From Bacteroidales bacterium (GTDB lineage: Bacteria > Bacteroidota > Bacteroidia > Bacteroidales > UBA932): a stretch of 7,480 nucleotides of DNA. The translations under genes were made by a program, and so were the position numbers. The notes under the pieces were generated by a model. The model ran no database searches, had not been told where the DNA came from, and saw only the letters and a program-made list of their open reading frames with translations. Positions within the stretch are counted from its first letter, which is position 1. Each line of letters opens with the position of its first letter. Positions 7,072 to 7,480 of this stretch are shown here, in pieces. Where the stretch lies: positions 1 to 7,480 of the forward strand of contig JAFZLP010000152.1 in the NCBI GenBank assembly GCA_017551405.1, written 5' to 3'.

Positions 7072-7480
7072 ACGTCCATCAGTATTCTGCGGTTCTTCGG
7101 CAGCAGATTGTTGCAGCGGGAACCGAGATTTTTCATGAATCCCAGCGGGTGGGAAAGATACGATGCGATAAGCAGGCCCTTCGGTTCGTCGGGGAAGCAA
7201 AGGGTGTCGCGGTGCAGGTATTTCCTGGCATCGGAGAGGGAAAGCTCCACTACAGGGCACTCATGCTTGTATCCGATGGCCAGGGCCCTGTCGGTTTCTT
7301 CGGCGGGGAGCACTCCGGGGATGACGGGTTTGCGGGAGGATGGAGCCGGAGCGCTCTTCCTGAGCGCACCTGCCCACTGCCCTTCGCCGGGCACTTCGCC
7401 CGCCCTGAGCAGATTGCCCCACCGCGTGAGCCTCACCCCGTGTTCCCCGAATTCTCCCGACGGGGGGATGATTTCCCCTC
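7068..7480 (-). CDS. rsmF: C-terminal part of an RsmF-like rRNA m5C methyltransferase (5' end outside window)
   Basis: Only the last 136 residues are visible; the frame is open to the right edge, and full-length family members are about 450 residues. What remains fits the PUA-like RNA-binding domain at the end of RsmF-type NOL1/NOP2/Sun methyltransferases. It contains CPVVELSLSDARKYLHRDTL, then PKGLLIASYLSHPLGFMKNL, then NNLLPKNRRI, which parallels the usual endings of the form PLGFVKNxGNRxNNLYPxxWRI. The catalytic Rossmann domain with its cysteines would lie upstream of the window, so activity cannot be judged. The RsmF name is inferred by similarity to remembered Bacteroidota sequences. The TGA overlaps the ATG of the TPR gene by 4 bases, which makes this the visible head of the minus-strand operon. 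Confidence 0.82.
   Translation of the reverse strand, partial: GEIIPPSGEFGEHGVRLTRWGNLLRAGEVPGEGQWAGALRKSAPAPSSRKPVIPGVLPAEETDRALAIGYKHECPVVELSLSDARKYLHRDTLCFPDEPKGLLIASYLSHPLGFMKNLGSRCNNLLPKNRRILMDV

Noticed and set aside
7071..7260. Upstream extension of the TPR protein to an ATG at 7260
   Set aside because: The extra 63 residues are Pro/Arg-rich, lie within the methyltransferase coding sequence, and would bury the signal peptide that begins at the ATG at 7071.

Overview
The window is almost wall-to-wall coding DNA from a GC-rich chromosome. Gene content points to Bacteroidota, most likely a GC-rich member of the Bacteroidales. The main evidence is a porin of the Porin_10 type, a family I know only from this phylum. 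Further support comes from start sites without recognisable Shine-Dalgarno sequences and from A/T-rich leaders before starts. Genus cannot be fixed from this sequence. There are no RNA genes, mobile elements, CRISPR arrays or long repeats, and no intergenic stretch longer than 4 bases.

Layout. Bases 2-3098 (+ strand) hold the 3' part of a large outer-membrane putative porin gene. It overlaps by 11 bases a gene for an inner-membrane-anchored, MltF-like SLT lytic transglycosylase. This pair converges on a four-gene minus-strand operon with only 4 bases between the two stop codons. Read 5' to 3' from the right edge, the operon holds: the C-terminal part of an RsmF/NOL1-NOP2-Sun type rRNA m5C methyltransferase (cut by the window edge); an exported 272-residue TPR protein; an M13 (neprilysin/PepO family) zinc metallopeptidase lipoprotein; and an FtsX/LolC-E type ABC permease whose best start is a TTG codon. 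Two of the three operon junctions are 4-base ATGA stop/start overlaps and the third is a 4-base gap, so translation is probably coupled throughout.

How the genes fit together. Five of the six genes encode envelope proteins: an outer-membrane barrel, a wall-cutting enzyme, a periplasmic TPR protein, a lipoprotein peptidase and an inner-membrane permease. The sixth is an rRNA modification enzyme. No sequence feature shows that the two opposed units act in one pathway. I see no convincing new biological system. The points most worth a second look are the serine-rich tail beyond the porin's barrel-closing strand, the reduced MltF-like enzyme coupled to the porin, the permease without a neighbouring ATPase, and the terminator-free convergent junction.
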